From Anderseniella sp039978075 (GTDB lineage Bacteria; Pseudomonadota; Alphaproteobacteria; Rhizobiales; Aestuariivirgaceae), in NCBI GenBank assembly GCA_039978075.1, contig JBDWCA010000005.1, positions 62,001-126,000 on the forward strand: 64,000 nucleotides of DNA, read 5' to 3'. Below, in pieces: positions 17,120 to 25,631 of this stretch. Position 1 is the first letter of the stretch. Each line of letters begins with the position of its first letter. Made by a program: the position numbers and the translations under genes. The notes under the pieces are model-generated. The model did not search any database. It worked only from the letters and a program-made list of their open reading frames with translations, and was not told the DNA's origin.

Positions 17120-17995
17120 ATGACCTGGACAGACATCAAATCTGATCTCGCCGGTGCCGGCTACATCGCCTCCGATGAACTTGCCATGGCGGTTCATCTT
17201 GCCCAGACGCTCGGCAGGCCATTGTTGCTGGAAGGCGCTGCCGGTGTCGGGAAGACACAGATCGCCAAGACGCTTGCCCAGATTCTCGACACCCGGCTGA
17301 TACGCCTGCAGTGTTATGAGGGACTGGATGCCGCAACCTCGATTTATGAGTGGAACTATCAACGTCAGTTGCTGTCCATTCGGGCAGCCGCTGATGAAGG
17401 CGCTGCGTCATCTGAGATCGAGGACAGGATTTTTTCTGAAAAATATCTGCTCAAGCGGCCGCTGCTGGAAGCCATTCAGCAGGAGATGTCGCCAGTATTG
17501 CTGATCGACGAAATAGACCGGGCAGACGAAGAGTTCGAGGCTTACCTGCTGGAGTTGCTGTCGGATTTCCAGATTTCCATTCCCGAGCTTGGCACCATTA
17601 CCGCAACCACGAGGCCGCATGTGGTGCTGACCGCCAACGGAACGCGCGACCTGTCGGACGCCCTGCGCCGGCGCTGCATCTATTCGTTCGTCGATTATCC
17701 GGACAAGAAAACCGAACAGGTGATCCTTAAAACACACTTCTCGCAGCTGAACGCGCATCTTGCCGAACAGATCGTCGGGTTTGTGCAGGCGCTGCGTAAA
17801 GAGGACCTTGAGAAAAAACCGGGCGTGGCGGAACTGCTGGACTGGACGGCCGCCGTTTCCGGGCTGGGGATAAATGACCTGAGTGATGATCCTGCAACCT
17901 TGCAGGCCACGCTGGTGTGTCTTTTGAAAACCCAGGCTGACCAGGCTGCGATACCAACAGAGGTAGTACAGCGTCTTGTCGGCAAGGCTGCGTGA
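17120..17995 (+). CDS. coxD: CoxD, MoxR-type AAA+ ATPase for CODH cofactor maturation
   Basis: A 291-residue MoxR-family ATPase. Walker A is GAAGVGKT at residues 39-46 and Walker B is VLLIDEID at 126-133. Sensor and arginine-finger regions follow (VVLTANGTRDLSDALRRR). In Oligotropha CoxD is needed to build the [CuSMoO2] site by sulfuration and copper insertion into apo-CODH, working with the VWA protein CoxE. The next gene starts on an overlapping TGATG, so the two are translationally coupled. Confidence 0.94.
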   Translation: MTWTDIKSDLAGAGYIASDELAMAVHLAQTLGRPLLLEGAAGVGKTQIAKTLAQILDTRLIRLQCYEGLDAATSIYEWNYQRQLLSIRAAADEGAASSEIEDRIFSEKYLLKRPLLEAIQQEMSPVLLIDEIDRADEEFEAYLLELLSDFQISIPELGTITATTRPHVVLTANGTRDLSDALRRRCIYSFVDYPDKKTEQVILKTHFSQLNAHLAEQIVGFVQALRKEDLEKKPGVAELLDWTAAVSGLGINDLSDDPATLQATLVCLLKTQADQAAIPTEVVQRLVGKAA

Positions 17996-19179
17996 TGCAA
18001 ACGACACGGTTTCCAGTGTGCAGTTCGATTGCCGAGCGGGTGACCGACTTCATGTCACACCTGCGTGGCAACAGCATTCCCGTCGGCTTTGTGGAAACCG
18101 ATGCGGCGATGCGCGCGTTTGCGAGCATGAACGTGGTCGACGTGGATGCCACCAGGATGGCGTTGAAAGCCATCTGCGCGTGCAACGAGGACGGATTTGA
18201 ACGGTTCGACGAATTGTTCACGGCGTTCTGGCTGAACCGGGGGCGTGAGAAAAGTGGCACCAAAGAACATGACAACGTCCGCAATAATGCCAGCCAGCGG
18301 TCCAATCTCAGCCTGGGAGAAAACGGTACCGCAAGCAGTTCATCCGGTTCACAGTCTGAAGTCGACGCCGACAGGACAGGCGAAGCATCCGCCGGCGGCG
18401 AAGGCAAGCTGGTTGCAAGCCGGATCTCAAATCTGGAGAAGACCGACTTTCGTGAACTGATGACACCTCAGTCTCTGGATGAGGCTGAGCAGGTGGCCCG
18501 CTCGATTGCCCGGCAGATCCGCGACCGCCGTTCGCGCCGCCGCCGCGCGCACAACCGCGGCAAGCTGATCGATTTGCGGCGGGTTGCGCGTGCAGCGGTG
18601 CAAACCGGAGGTGAACCATTAAACCTGTTCAGGCTTAAAAAGCCGGATCGGCCTGTGACACTGGTGACCCTGCTGGATGTGTCCGGGTCGATGACGGTCT
18701 ATGCACGGGTATTTCTGGCCTTTCTCAAGGGCCTGATGAGCGCGGATCAGAGAACGGAAGCGTTTCTGTTCCACACAAAGCTGGTGAACATCGGCGAGGC
18801 GTTGCGGGACCACGACACGTTGCGAGCCATCAACCGGCTGTCGATGATGGCGCAAGGCTTTGGCGGTGGGACCAAAATCGCCGGCAATCTCGCCAGCTTC
18901 AATGCGCAATATGCCCGGCGCATGGTCAATGGCCGAACCGTGGTTATCATATTGTCGGACGGCTACGACACTGATCCACCGGAGAAAATGGTATCGGAAA
19001 TGCAGCGTCTGAAGAGGCGCGGGTGCAGGATCATCTGGCTCAATCCCCTGATGGGATGGAAGGACTACGCCCCGGTTGCGCAAGGCATGGCGGCGGCATT
19101 GCCGTTCATCGACTTTTTTGCGGCGGCCAATACGCTCGAATCCCTGGCGGCTATCGGCCCTCATCTGGAGGGGTTGTGA
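17995..19179 (+). CDS. coxE: CoxE, VWA-domain protein for CODH maturation
   Basis: A 394-residue CoxE/VWA_CoxE protein. The MIDAS motif is DVSGSM with the first aspartate near residue 228; the later conserved DGYDTD lies in the VWA fold. The N-terminal half is helical, with a low-complexity acidic linker at about 105-145 and an Arg-rich stretch (RDRRSRRRRAHNRG). CoxE partners with the CoxD ATPase, as MoxR ATPases usually do with VWA proteins, to load copper into the enzyme. The ATG at 17995 overlaps the coxD stop; a GTG one codon earlier is less likely. Confidence 0.93.
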   Translation: MQTTRFPVCSSIAERVTDFMSHLRGNSIPVGFVETDAAMRAFASMNVVDVDATRMALKAICACNEDGFERFDELFTAFWLNRGREKSGTKEHDNVRNNASQRSNLSLGENGTASSSSGSQSEVDADRTGEASAGGEGKLVASRISNLEKTDFRELMTPQSLDEAEQVARSIARQIRDRRSRRRRAHNRGKLIDLRRVARAAVQTGGEPLNLFRLKKPDRPVTLVTLLDVSGSMTVYARVFLAFLKGLMSADQRTEAFLFHTKLVNIGEALRDHDTLRAINRLSMMAQGFGGGTKIAGNLASFNAQYARRMVNGRTVVIILSDGYDTDPPEKMVSEMQRLKRRGCRIIWLNPLMGWKDYAPVAQGMAAALPFIDFFAAANTLESLAAIGPHLEGL

Positions 19180-20030
19180 TGAGCGGCGCTGACATTCTGG
19201 AGCTGGCAACTGAACTGAAGGCGGACGGCGAGGCTTTTGCGCTAGCCACCGTGGTGCGAACCGTGTCGGTGACCGCCGCCAAGGCCGGTGCCAGGGCACT
19301 GGTACGCTCGGACGGTGTCATCAGTGATGGATGGATCGGGGGAGGTTGCGCCAGGGCGGCTGTTGTCAAGGCTGCCAGGCAGGCGATTGCGTCCGGCACG
19401 CCGCAACTGGTCTCGATCCAGCCGGAAGACCTGCTGGATGAGCAAGGTGTCAGCTCCGGCGAGGAGGTGGACGGTGTCAGGTTTGCCACCAATTTTTGCC
19501 CCAGCAAGGGGACAATGGACGTTTTCGTCGAACCGGTTCTGCCAAAACCTGAACTGGTGATTTTCGGTTCCAGTCCGGTTGCTGTCGCACTGGCTGCAAT
19601 GGCCCCTGCCATGGGGTATTTTTGTACGGTTTGCGCGCCGGAAGATCAGCAAGGCGGTTTCAACACACCCGTCAATATAGTTGCGCGGTACACGCCTGAC
19701 AGGGCAGGCAAACGCCAGCGGTTTGTGGTGATCTCCACTCAGGGCAATGGCGATGAGCCAGCCACAAGAGACGCCCTGTTGCTGCCTTCAGATTTTACCA
19801 GCTTCGTAGGCAGCATGGCCAAGGTGCAATCGCTGAGAAAAAAACTCACGGGCTCAGATGTCAGCGAGGAGAGCTTTGACAGCATCAAGGCGCCCGCCGG
19901 GCTGGACCTCGGGGCCATCACGCCGGAAGAGATCGCCTTATCCATTCTGGCAGAGATAACGGCATTTCGCAGACAAGGCCAACGCGGTGATGCGGTCTTG
20001 CAAGGCTCCGGACCAAAAGATCAGACATGA
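19179..20030 (+). CDS. coxF: CoxF, XdhC/CoxI-family molybdenum cofactor maturation protein
   Basis: A 283-residue XdhC-like protein. The N-terminal XdhC/CoxI domain shows ALATVVRTVSVTAAKAGARA and GWIGGGCARAAVV; the C-terminal Rossmann domain starts at ELVIFGSSPVAVALAAMA. Such proteins bind and sulfurate or protect the molybdenum cofactor before insertion. The start is the ATG overlapping the coxE stop (ATGA); longer upstream readings would run into coxE. A separate coxI is not present in the window, so CoxF may be the sole XdhC-like factor of this cluster. Confidence 0.9.
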   Translation: MSGADILELATELKADGEAFALATVVRTVSVTAAKAGARALVRSDGVISDGWIGGGCARAAVVKAARQAIASGTPQLVSIQPEDLLDEQGVSSGEEVDGVRFATNFCPSKGTMDVFVEPVLPKPELVIFGSSPVAVALAAMAPAMGYFCTVCAPEDQQGGFNTPVNIVARYTPDRAGKRQRFVVISTQGNGDEPATRDALLLPSDFTSFVGSMAKVQSLRKKLTGSDVSEESFDSIKAPAGLDLGAITPEEIALSILAEITAFRRQGQRGDAVLQGSGPKDQT

Positions 20031-20108
20031 AAGAGACACCCGGCAAAAGCGCAACCGCCCATCTTTTGTGAAACCGGAATCGGGCGAAAACAATAAGAAA
20101 GACAGAAC

Positions 20109-20561
20109 ATGGAACTCCAGGACGAAATTCGAATCGCTGCGTCGAGAGATCTGGTTTACGCTGCCCTTAACGACCCCGAGATACTGAAAAAGTGCATCCC
20201 CGGCTGCGAGGAACTGATCAAGCATTCCGATACCGAGCTTGAAGCGAAGGTGACTTTGAAGATCGGGCCTGTGAAAGCCCGGTTCTCCGGCAATGTCGTT
20301 CTTGATCCGAGCCAGGCTCCGGACAGTTTTTCGCTGCAGGGAGAAGGCAATGGCGGCGTAGCCGGCTTCGCCAAGGGTGGTGCGGATGTGGAACTGGCCG
20401 AAGACGGGGATGAAACGATCCTGAAGTATCAAGCCAAAGCTGCAATAGGTGGCAAACTTGCCCAACTGGGCAGTCGGCTTGTTACCGGCACATCAAGAAA
20501 ACTGGCAGCAAAATTCTTTGCAAGTTTTGCCAAGGAGCTCAGTGCCGAGCCAGTTGGGTGA
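20109..20561 (+). CDS. coxG: CoxG, SRPBCC-fold membrane-recruitment factor for CODH
   Basis: A 150-residue CoxG-family (COG3427) protein. Conserved features are ALNDPEILKKCIPGCEEL near the N-terminus and KYQAKAAIGGKLAQLGSRL near the C-terminus. In Oligotropha CoxG anchors CO dehydrogenase to the cytoplasmic membrane; a related protein in mycobacteria carries quinone to the enzyme. It lacks a long C-terminal extension. It closes the operon, 78 bases after coxF; coxH, coxI and coxK are not present downstream. Confidence 0.92.
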   Translation: MELQDEIRIAASRDLVYAALNDPEILKKCIPGCEELIKHSDTELEAKVTLKIGPVKARFSGNVVLDPSQAPDSFSLQGEGNGGVAGFAKGGADVELAEDGDETILKYQAKAAIGGKLAQLGSRLVTGTSRKLAAKFFASFAKELSAEPVG

Positions 20562-20635
20562 CAGCAAAATCCTTACGGGGCCGGCGGCGCAGGCGGCCGG
20601 AACCAGACCGGTATATTCTCCAATGTGACTCAAAC

Positions 20636-21097
20636 CTATTTCTGGGCCACTTTGCTTTCTGGGGCATTGCTGGCCAGTTCGTTCAATGCCTGTTGGCAAC
20701 TGGCAAAGCGCTGTTCGGCAGCACTGAGTTCCGAGCCAAGCGATTCCAGGCGCTCGCTGAGCGTTTCCAGAAGAAGATCGTTATAATCTATATCGCGCCC
20801 TCCGGCCGCCGCAGTCTGTATCAGGCCTGCAATATCCTTGACTTCCATACCCAGGGACCGCAGCTGTTTCGACAACCGCAGTGAACAAATGTCTTTGTAG
20901 CTGAACAATCGAAACCGGCCGCTTCTGTGCGGTGTAACGATGCCTGACTGCTCGTAGAACCGAATGGTTCTGGGTGTCATATCCAGATTCTTCGACACCT
21001 CTCCGATTGTCATCAAAGACTTGCTGTTGACGCCGTTGACTTGTGAAAGTTCATTCAGCAGGTTTGCAATTTTGGTAGTCGCAATTGGAACTGTCAT
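20636..21097 (-). CDS. MerR-family transcriptional regulator
   Basis: A 153-residue regulator with a MerR winged helix at about residues 28-95: TIGEVSKNLDMTPRTIRFYEQ, then FRLFSYKDICSLR. A coiled-coil helix follows (ETLSERLESLGSELSAAEQRF). There are no effector-binding cysteines in a metal-sensor pattern, so the signal is unknown. It lies 91 bases downstream of tfuA on the same strand, and convergent with coxG, so it could belong to the RiPP locus or act alone. Confidence 0.88.
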   Translation of the reverse strand: MTVPIATTKIANLLNELSQVNGVNSKSLMTIGEVSKNLDMTPRTIRFYEQSGIVTPHRSGRFRLFSYKDICSLRLSKQLRSLGMEVKDIAGLIQTAAAGGRDIDYNDLLLETLSERLESLGSELSAAEQRFASCQQALNELASNAPESKVAQK

Positions 21098-21188
21098 CTC
21101 AAAACCCCCTTTGTTGCCCCGTGTGCCGGCTACCTGGTGCGCGTGATTGGCAAGACGCCAATCCGGGCAACCATTAAGCCGGCCAGTT

Positions 21189-21926
21189 TCACCTATCGTT
21201 CGAACTCATCGCCTCACTCATTTCGATCCATTGTGTTGTCTGGTTGAAATCCCACGGTTTTTCCTGTGTTGTGGGAATGTCAGCGTCAGATTGCAGCCAG
21301 TCGACCAATTCCAGGGCGTCGGCCTGCTTCACATCCACATATTTGACCTTGGCCATTTCTATCAGCCGCTCGATGCGGTTTGCGTTCATGATCTGCATGT
21401 TTGAAAACACGGCACGAAGACTGAGTTCGGCGTAAAACATTCTGTCTGCAACAGCCTTGGCATTTTTCCACTCTGTCGTGGAAAGCAGGTTTTCCTTGAA
21501 CATTGAATTGAGCGTGGCAATCACATTTACCCGCGGCTCGGACAATGCCAGGTAATTGACTTCGGCCGGGGCGTGGACCAGTGCCACATCGGAGTCATCG
21601 ACCAGCGTGCCTGAGATGTAGTCATTGGCGATCGTCCCGATCGGGATCATGCCAAACGGCTCACACTCTGCGGCCCGCAATGCACCGAGGCTTGCCGCAC
21701 CGGCAACTTTCACGCCGTGTGACAGAGCAAAAATGATCTCCTTGTGCCAGACAGACCTGGTTTGCTCGAAATACCCGTCAACAATTCCAATTCTGGTCGC
21801 GCCATCATGAACTGCCTGTGCAACATCACCCCATGCGGCCGGACCGCGTACATCGATCGCCGGACAGCGCTCGCTTATGTTCTGAAGCTGACTGGAAAGG
21901 GTTGGGCCGGTAAACAGGATTCTCAT
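21189..21926 (-). CDS. TfuA-like protein, YcaO partner in RiPP modification
   Basis: A 245-residue TfuA protein. The N-terminus MRILFTGPTLSS, the RIGIVDGYFEQTRSVWHKEI motif and GAASLGALRAAEC with GTIANDY are the hallmarks of the family first seen beside trifolitoxin genes. TfuA works with YcaO to introduce thioamides into peptide backbones, probably by supplying sulfur, as shown for methyl-coenzyme M reductase and some RiPPs. Its start overlaps the ycaO stop by four bases, so the pair is produced together. Confidence 0.93.
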   Translation of the reverse strand: MRILFTGPTLSSQLQNISERCPAIDVRGPAAWGDVAQAVHDGATRIGIVDGYFEQTRSVWHKEIIFALSHGVKVAGAASLGALRAAECEPFGMIPIGTIANDYISGTLVDDSDVALVHAPAEVNYLALSEPRVNVIATLNSMFKENLLSTTEWKNAKAVADRMFYAELSLRAVFSNMQIMNANRIERLIEMAKVKYVDVKQADALELVDWLQSDADIPTTQEKPWDFNQTTQWIEMSEAMSSNDR

Positions 21927-23164
21927 GCGGCTGCCGCCTTCAGGTTTCGCAACCCTCTTGGTGTGACTTGCACGCGTTCACCCTGAAGGGGCACCTGTAA
22001 CTCGGTGGCAATAACGCGTACGGCACTGATGCCGAATTGTTGAGCAGGCAATTCCACTACGAAAAGCTGGTCAACACCGACCCTGGCCAGTGCTGCCGCC
22101 ACATCAGTGACGCTCAAGTCGATATCATGTGTGCCGTTGACGGGCTGACGGGAGATGCGGGCGTCTCTATGGAGAGATGGCCGGTTGGCATTGTCGGCAG
22201 CCGGCAGTCTGATCGCGTCGGCCGGCTCATAATGCTTTGAGGAAAAGTCGTCGCGTGCACCGGCCACGAGCGCCAGCCGGGCCTGGGCAGCTTCGGTTAT
22301 GGCCTTCACGATGGCGTGCCCGAACGACGGATGACATCCACACCCCCCACAGGTTGCTGACGTAGCCGCAGCACTTTGCCGGCTAGTTGCGTCCAGAATG
22401 GCCATGACGCAGGGTATTCCCGTATCAGTGCGCATTTCGTAGACACGCAGAGAGCTGTTGGAAGCCGATATGGCCTCCAGAATAACCGGCAGACGGGGAT
22501 CTTCGTCCCCCGTGACAGTCAATTGCGAGCGTCTGATTTCATCGTCACCGGCAAACTGCCAGGAGGCAAGCGCATCACGTTCAATGAGTTCGCAGATACC
22601 GTGAAAAATTGCTTCGCCCCGACTGTTGCCGGACGCCAGGCCGTCTGATGTCACGTAGAATGCGTTATTGAAGTTGGGTGGACTGAGCCTGTGATCAAGC
22701 CCGACGAGACTCCACGGAACCAGGAACTGCTCACCTGATATCAAGTTGAGTGCTTCAACCCAGGAAATCTTGTCATCCTCATTCAACCGATGAGGATGGC
22801 AGCGGGCAATTCGATCAAGGTCCACCACCTGGAAACCCCGGTTGCGGGCCTCACGAGCAGACATCTCGACCAGGTCTTTCGGTGGCACTTCTGCGATGGC
22901 AGTTTCCGCAGCCTCCATGGCCGCTGACACCAGAGCAGAATCGAGATCGGCCCCTTTGCCCAGACTCACAGACAAGCTGAGGGAGTTTGGCCGGGTTGCG
23001 AATGCTATCGGCAAACCGAGATTGTCCAGTCCGGTCAACTCGCCCAGCCTGGTGATGCCCAAAGCAGGGAAATGAGGACGTAACCTGGACAGCGTAAGAC
23101 GTGAACCGCAAATGCGATCGTTTGCTGGATAAGGTGTCCTTGTTTCCTGCTTTGGGATCATCAC
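21923..23164 (-). CDS. YcaO-domain cyclodehydratase/thioamide synthetase of a RiPP locus
   Basis: A 413-residue YcaO enzyme. ATP/Mg binding elements are visible as AAMEAAETAIAE, then GLASGNSRGEAIFHGICELI with the ERDA motif, and the GCHPSFGHAIVKAITEAAQARL region typical of the TfuA-associated branch. The proline-rich C-terminus of azoline-forming YcaOs is absent; the protein ends LRNLKAAAA. The enzyme would phosphorylate a peptide amide and let a sulfur nucleophile replace the oxygen. It is encoded between the candidate precursor and tfuA on the same strand. Confidence 0.92.
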   Translation of the reverse strand: MMIPKQETRTPYPANDRICGSRLTLSRLRPHFPALGITRLGELTGLDNLGLPIAFATRPNSLSLSVSLGKGADLDSALVSAAMEAAETAIAEVPPKDLVEMSAREARNRGFQVVDLDRIARCHPHRLNEDDKISWVEALNLISGEQFLVPWSLVGLDHRLSPPNFNNAFYVTSDGLASGNSRGEAIFHGICELIERDALASWQFAGDDEIRRSQLTVTGDEDPRLPVILEAISASNSSLRVYEMRTDTGIPCVMAILDATSRQSAAATSATCGGCGCHPSFGHAIVKAITEAAQARLALVAGARDDFSSKHYEPADAIRLPAADNANRPSLHRDARISRQPVNGTHDIDLSVTDVAAALARVGVDQLFVVELPAQQFGISAVRVIATELQVPLQGERVQVTPRGLRNLKAAAA

Positions 23165-23250
23165 CGACCTGCTCCCGTCCAGTGTGGAAAATCCATGGTT
23201 GCTGCTGTTGATAAATCAGACAATCGGAAAACCTGAAGATCGGACCAGGG

Positions 23251-23346
23251 TGATTTTTGGCTGAAACAGCCAAAAATCATGACCCTGGTCGCTTTTAATG
23301 TGATCATGCAATTTTGCGGGCTCTGTTGAACCCGCGTTGCTCTAAC
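23251..23346 (+). repeat. Intergenic bipartite stem-loop repeat, copy 3, abutting the precursor gene
   Basis: The 42-base first half (23251-23292) is the same length as those at 7534 and 58133 and forms a near-perfect hairpin, which here extends outward by 8 more pairs (ACCAGGGT with ACCCTGGT). The second half holds GCGGGCTCTGTTGAACCCGC and a TTGCTCTAAC end that includes the precursor stop codon on the other strand. In the RiPP transcript the large hairpin lies between precursor and ycaO, where it could lower read-through or protect the precursor message. Confidence 0.68.
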
Positions 23347-23530
23347 GACCTGTGCACGACACTTGGCCAGGCTCGGAGCGCATGGTGAATACGATAGATG
23401 ACATCACGCCATTGTCTGTCAGATCACCACCTGCGGATGCATCTGCGCTTGCTGAAATAGGAAACAGCTGACCGTCACCTGCGCGAACTGAGTTTCTGCA
23501 GTTGCTGTCTTGTGAGTATGTTGTGTTCAT
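23342..23530 (-). CDS. Candidate RiPP precursor peptide
   Basis: A 62-residue peptide encoded just upstream of ycaO-tfuA on the same strand. The sequence is hydrophilic, with cysteines at 11 and 59, a Ser/Ala/Asp/Gly stretch in the middle (ISASADASAGGDLTDNG) and a C-terminal VSCTGR. There is no hydrophobic signal peptide. A GAGGCGGA stretch precedes the ATG at a slightly long distance. Position, size and the separate upstream repeats make it the natural substrate of the YcaO-TfuA pair; the family is not one I recognise, and the leader/core boundary is unknown. An accessory protein is the alternative. Confidence 0.65.
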   Translation of the reverse strand: MNTTYSQDSNCRNSVRAGDGQLFPISASADASAGGDLTDNGVMSSIVFTMRSEPGQVSCTGR

Positions 23531-23550
23531 TGGAATATCCGCCTCTGTTA

Positions 23551-23623
23551 AATTGTTCTAACAATTGAACCTTAGACGGACGGGTGTGATTCAAGTGTGA
23601 TTTCAAGTCGGCCCCGATCACAC
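23551..23623 (-). promoter_or_regulatory. Candidate SARP operator and promoter region of the precursor gene
   Basis: Two tandem direct repeats, GTGTGATTCAA (23584-23594) and GTGTGATTTCAA (23595-23606), abut each other, and an inverted ATCACAC lies at 23617-23623. SARP activators bind short direct repeats at one-helical-turn spacing next to the -35 position. Closer to the gene, 23551-23566 is a perfect palindrome (AATTGTT, CT, AACAATT), 21 bases before the start. Confidence 0.5.
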
Positions 23624-23633
23624 TAGCTATTTG

Positions 23634-25631
23634 TCAGGACAAACCAGCCATGCGCAGGCCCTCCACCAAGTGTTTGGTATCGTTTGCGTTCTTGTCTGGA
23701 ACCAACTCACTCAGCCGGTTGAGTTCAAAGCTGGGATAGTTTTCACGAACAGTTGCGCTATACCGTTGCGCTGTTCCCAGATCTCCTGACATCGCATGAG
23801 ATGCAGCGAGCAAACGGGCGATTCCCGGATTGTTGCGGTGTGGCTGCAATATCGCAATTGCTGCTCTGTAGGCGGAAAGCTGATAGAGGATGCTGGCATG
23901 TATCCAGTCGTAATAAGCCGGTGGATCCGGATTGGACGCTTTCGCCTGCAAGCAGATTGAGAGTGCTTCAGCACCCTGGCCCGCATGAGAGAGCGCATCT
24001 GCGTAGTCTGCCAGCATATCTGCATCGTTTGGTGTCAGATCTGCTGCGGCGGCAAAGTTCTCGAGGCTTTCGTCATGGCGTCGAAGATACAGGTTGGTAA
24101 AGCCAAGTTCGCGCATGCCGCGCCCGTCCAGAGGGTCGAGCCTGATTGACTTGTGGGCGTGTTCCAGTGATTCGATGAGCAATTCGCTGGAAGACATGCC
24201 GCGTACCAGTCTTTCCATGCTCAAGGTTCGAGACAATCCGGAATAAGCCGGCGCGAAGTTGTCCGCCTCATTTATCGAGCGGCGAAAGCTCGCGCGTGCC
24301 TTCCTTATTTCCGGAAGATCAGAGTGCCACAGCAAACGACGACCGCTGAGAAAATACTGATAGGCGTTGCTGTTGTCGGTTGTTGTGGGAACGGCAATTT
24401 CTCGACGCTCTATTGTCGATACGAGTTGGCGGACAATCTCGAGACTCAACCTTGAAAACAATCCAGGCAGATCGCCCTCGCGCAGCCGCTTGTTGATGGC
24501 CATCAGGCTTTCGCTTGTATGCGCATCAAGCAGAAGAAAGGTTGCCGTAGATTCGGCGTCGTTGGAGTTGACAACGGTTGAGAGAACATAGTCGACACCA
24601 AACCGCTTGCCGATCGCGTCGAAATCCCGAGCACTGTCCTGGCTCGCCATACGTCCGCTGTGAGCTGCAAGAACCGCAATGCTGCGGTAGCGGGTCAGTC
24701 CCGCAGTGATATCGTCGAGCAGCGCTTCAATCAGTTGAACCGACGGTGCAGAGCTCTGGACCAAACGAGGCGGCAGCAGGATCATTCTCGGCGCACCAAT
24801 TCTCAGGGTTTGCTCAACCTGTGTCGTATCGTTGTCCGCTTGCGCTGTACGCACGCTGCCAGCGGATGTGAATGCTGCAAACGGTGCTTTTGGAGATGGT
24901 TCCTTGATGCCCATGGTGGCTGCGAGTTGTTCGGTCGAAAGGCTCGGCTTGATGCCATAATCGGTCAATAACACCTGACGGCATTCAATATAGACTTTCA
25001 GCGCATTTGTGTGGTTACCCTGCTCACCCCAATACTTCATCAATGTCCTGTAGGCAGCTTCATTGCTGGAATCCAGTTCGAGCAGGTCAGTGGCAATCTG
25101 CTTGATCTGGTCGGGGGCTGTTTCCTGTTCCATCAAGGCTGACAGTGCTGCGCCTTTGGCGCCCAGCAATCTGTTGGACAGTTCGTAGTGCCAGTCTTCA
25201 AACTCGTGTGTATCAACATTGACCGCTTGCAGCAGAGGCGATGCGAGCATCTTGACGAACGTTTCCAGGCCCGGAAAATTGCCACTTCTGGCATCGTCAA
25301 CAACGTCCTGGGTCAGCGCTTTTTCGAGATCAACCTGAACAACGGTGTTGTCGTAGGACACCAGCTTGCCGGATTTGATCAGCAGGGTGCCTCCATGCTG
25401 TTTTTCGAGTTTTCTGACCTTGACCAGGAATTGCCGGAAACTGGCATTGGCCTTGGCCCTGTCGGTATCGCCCCAAAGCATGGATACCAGCTGCCTTTGG
25501 CTCAACATGCGATCGGGCTGAGTTGCCAGAATAGCAAGGGCTACAGCCAGTTTTTCGGGTGCGGAGATCGTTTGTCCATCCACAACTGTGTGTGGATAGC
25601 CGAATACGTTCACCGTGTATGTTGCCTCCAA
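23634..25631 (-). CDS. SARP-type transcriptional regulator with TPR domain
   Basis: A 665-residue regulator. Residues 1-95 form an OmpR-like winged helix (KLAVALAILATQPDRMLSQRQLVSMLWGD is the recognition core region, then FRQFLVKVRKLEKQHG). A bacterial transcriptional activation (BTAD) domain follows to about 235 (ALKVYIECRQVLLTDYGIKP). A TolB-like segment (about 275-385) and TPR repeats (NNFAPAYSGLSRTL-like units, about 430-620) complete it. This is the SARP plan known from antibiotic regulators, with a sensory C-terminus. It lies 103 bases upstream of the precursor gene and is the likely activator of the locus. Confidence 0.87.
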   Translation of the reverse strand: MEATYTVNVFGYPHTVVDGQTISAPEKLAVALAILATQPDRMLSQRQLVSMLWGDTDRAKANASFRQFLVKVRKLEKQHGGTLLIKSGKLVSYDNTVVQVDLEKALTQDVVDDARSGNFPGLETFVKMLASPLLQAVNVDTHEFEDWHYELSNRLLGAKGAALSALMEQETAPDQIKQIATDLLELDSSNEAAYRTLMKYWGEQGNHTNALKVYIECRQVLLTDYGIKPSLSTEQLAATMGIKEPSPKAPFAAFTSAGSVRTAQADNDTTQVEQTLRIGAPRMILLPPRLVQSSAPSVQLIEALLDDITAGLTRYRSIAVLAAHSGRMASQDSARDFDAIGKRFGVDYVLSTVVNSNDAESTATFLLLDAHTSESLMAINKRLREGDLPGLFSRLSLEIVRQLVSTIERREIAVPTTTDNSNAYQYFLSGRRLLWHSDLPEIRKARASFRRSINEADNFAPAYSGLSRTLSMERLVRGMSSSELLIESLEHAHKSIRLDPLDGRGMRELGFTNLYLRRHDESLENFAAAADLTPNDADMLADYADALSHAGQGAEALSICLQAKASNPDPPAYYDWIHASILYQLSAYRAAIAILQPHRNNPGIARLLAASHAMSGDLGTAQRYSATVRENYPSFELNRLSELVPDKNANDTKHLVEGLRMAGLS

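Noticed and set aside
20575..20615. GC-rich inverted segment after coxG as a terminator
   Set aside because: The stem is short and interrupted and no T-run follows on either strand.
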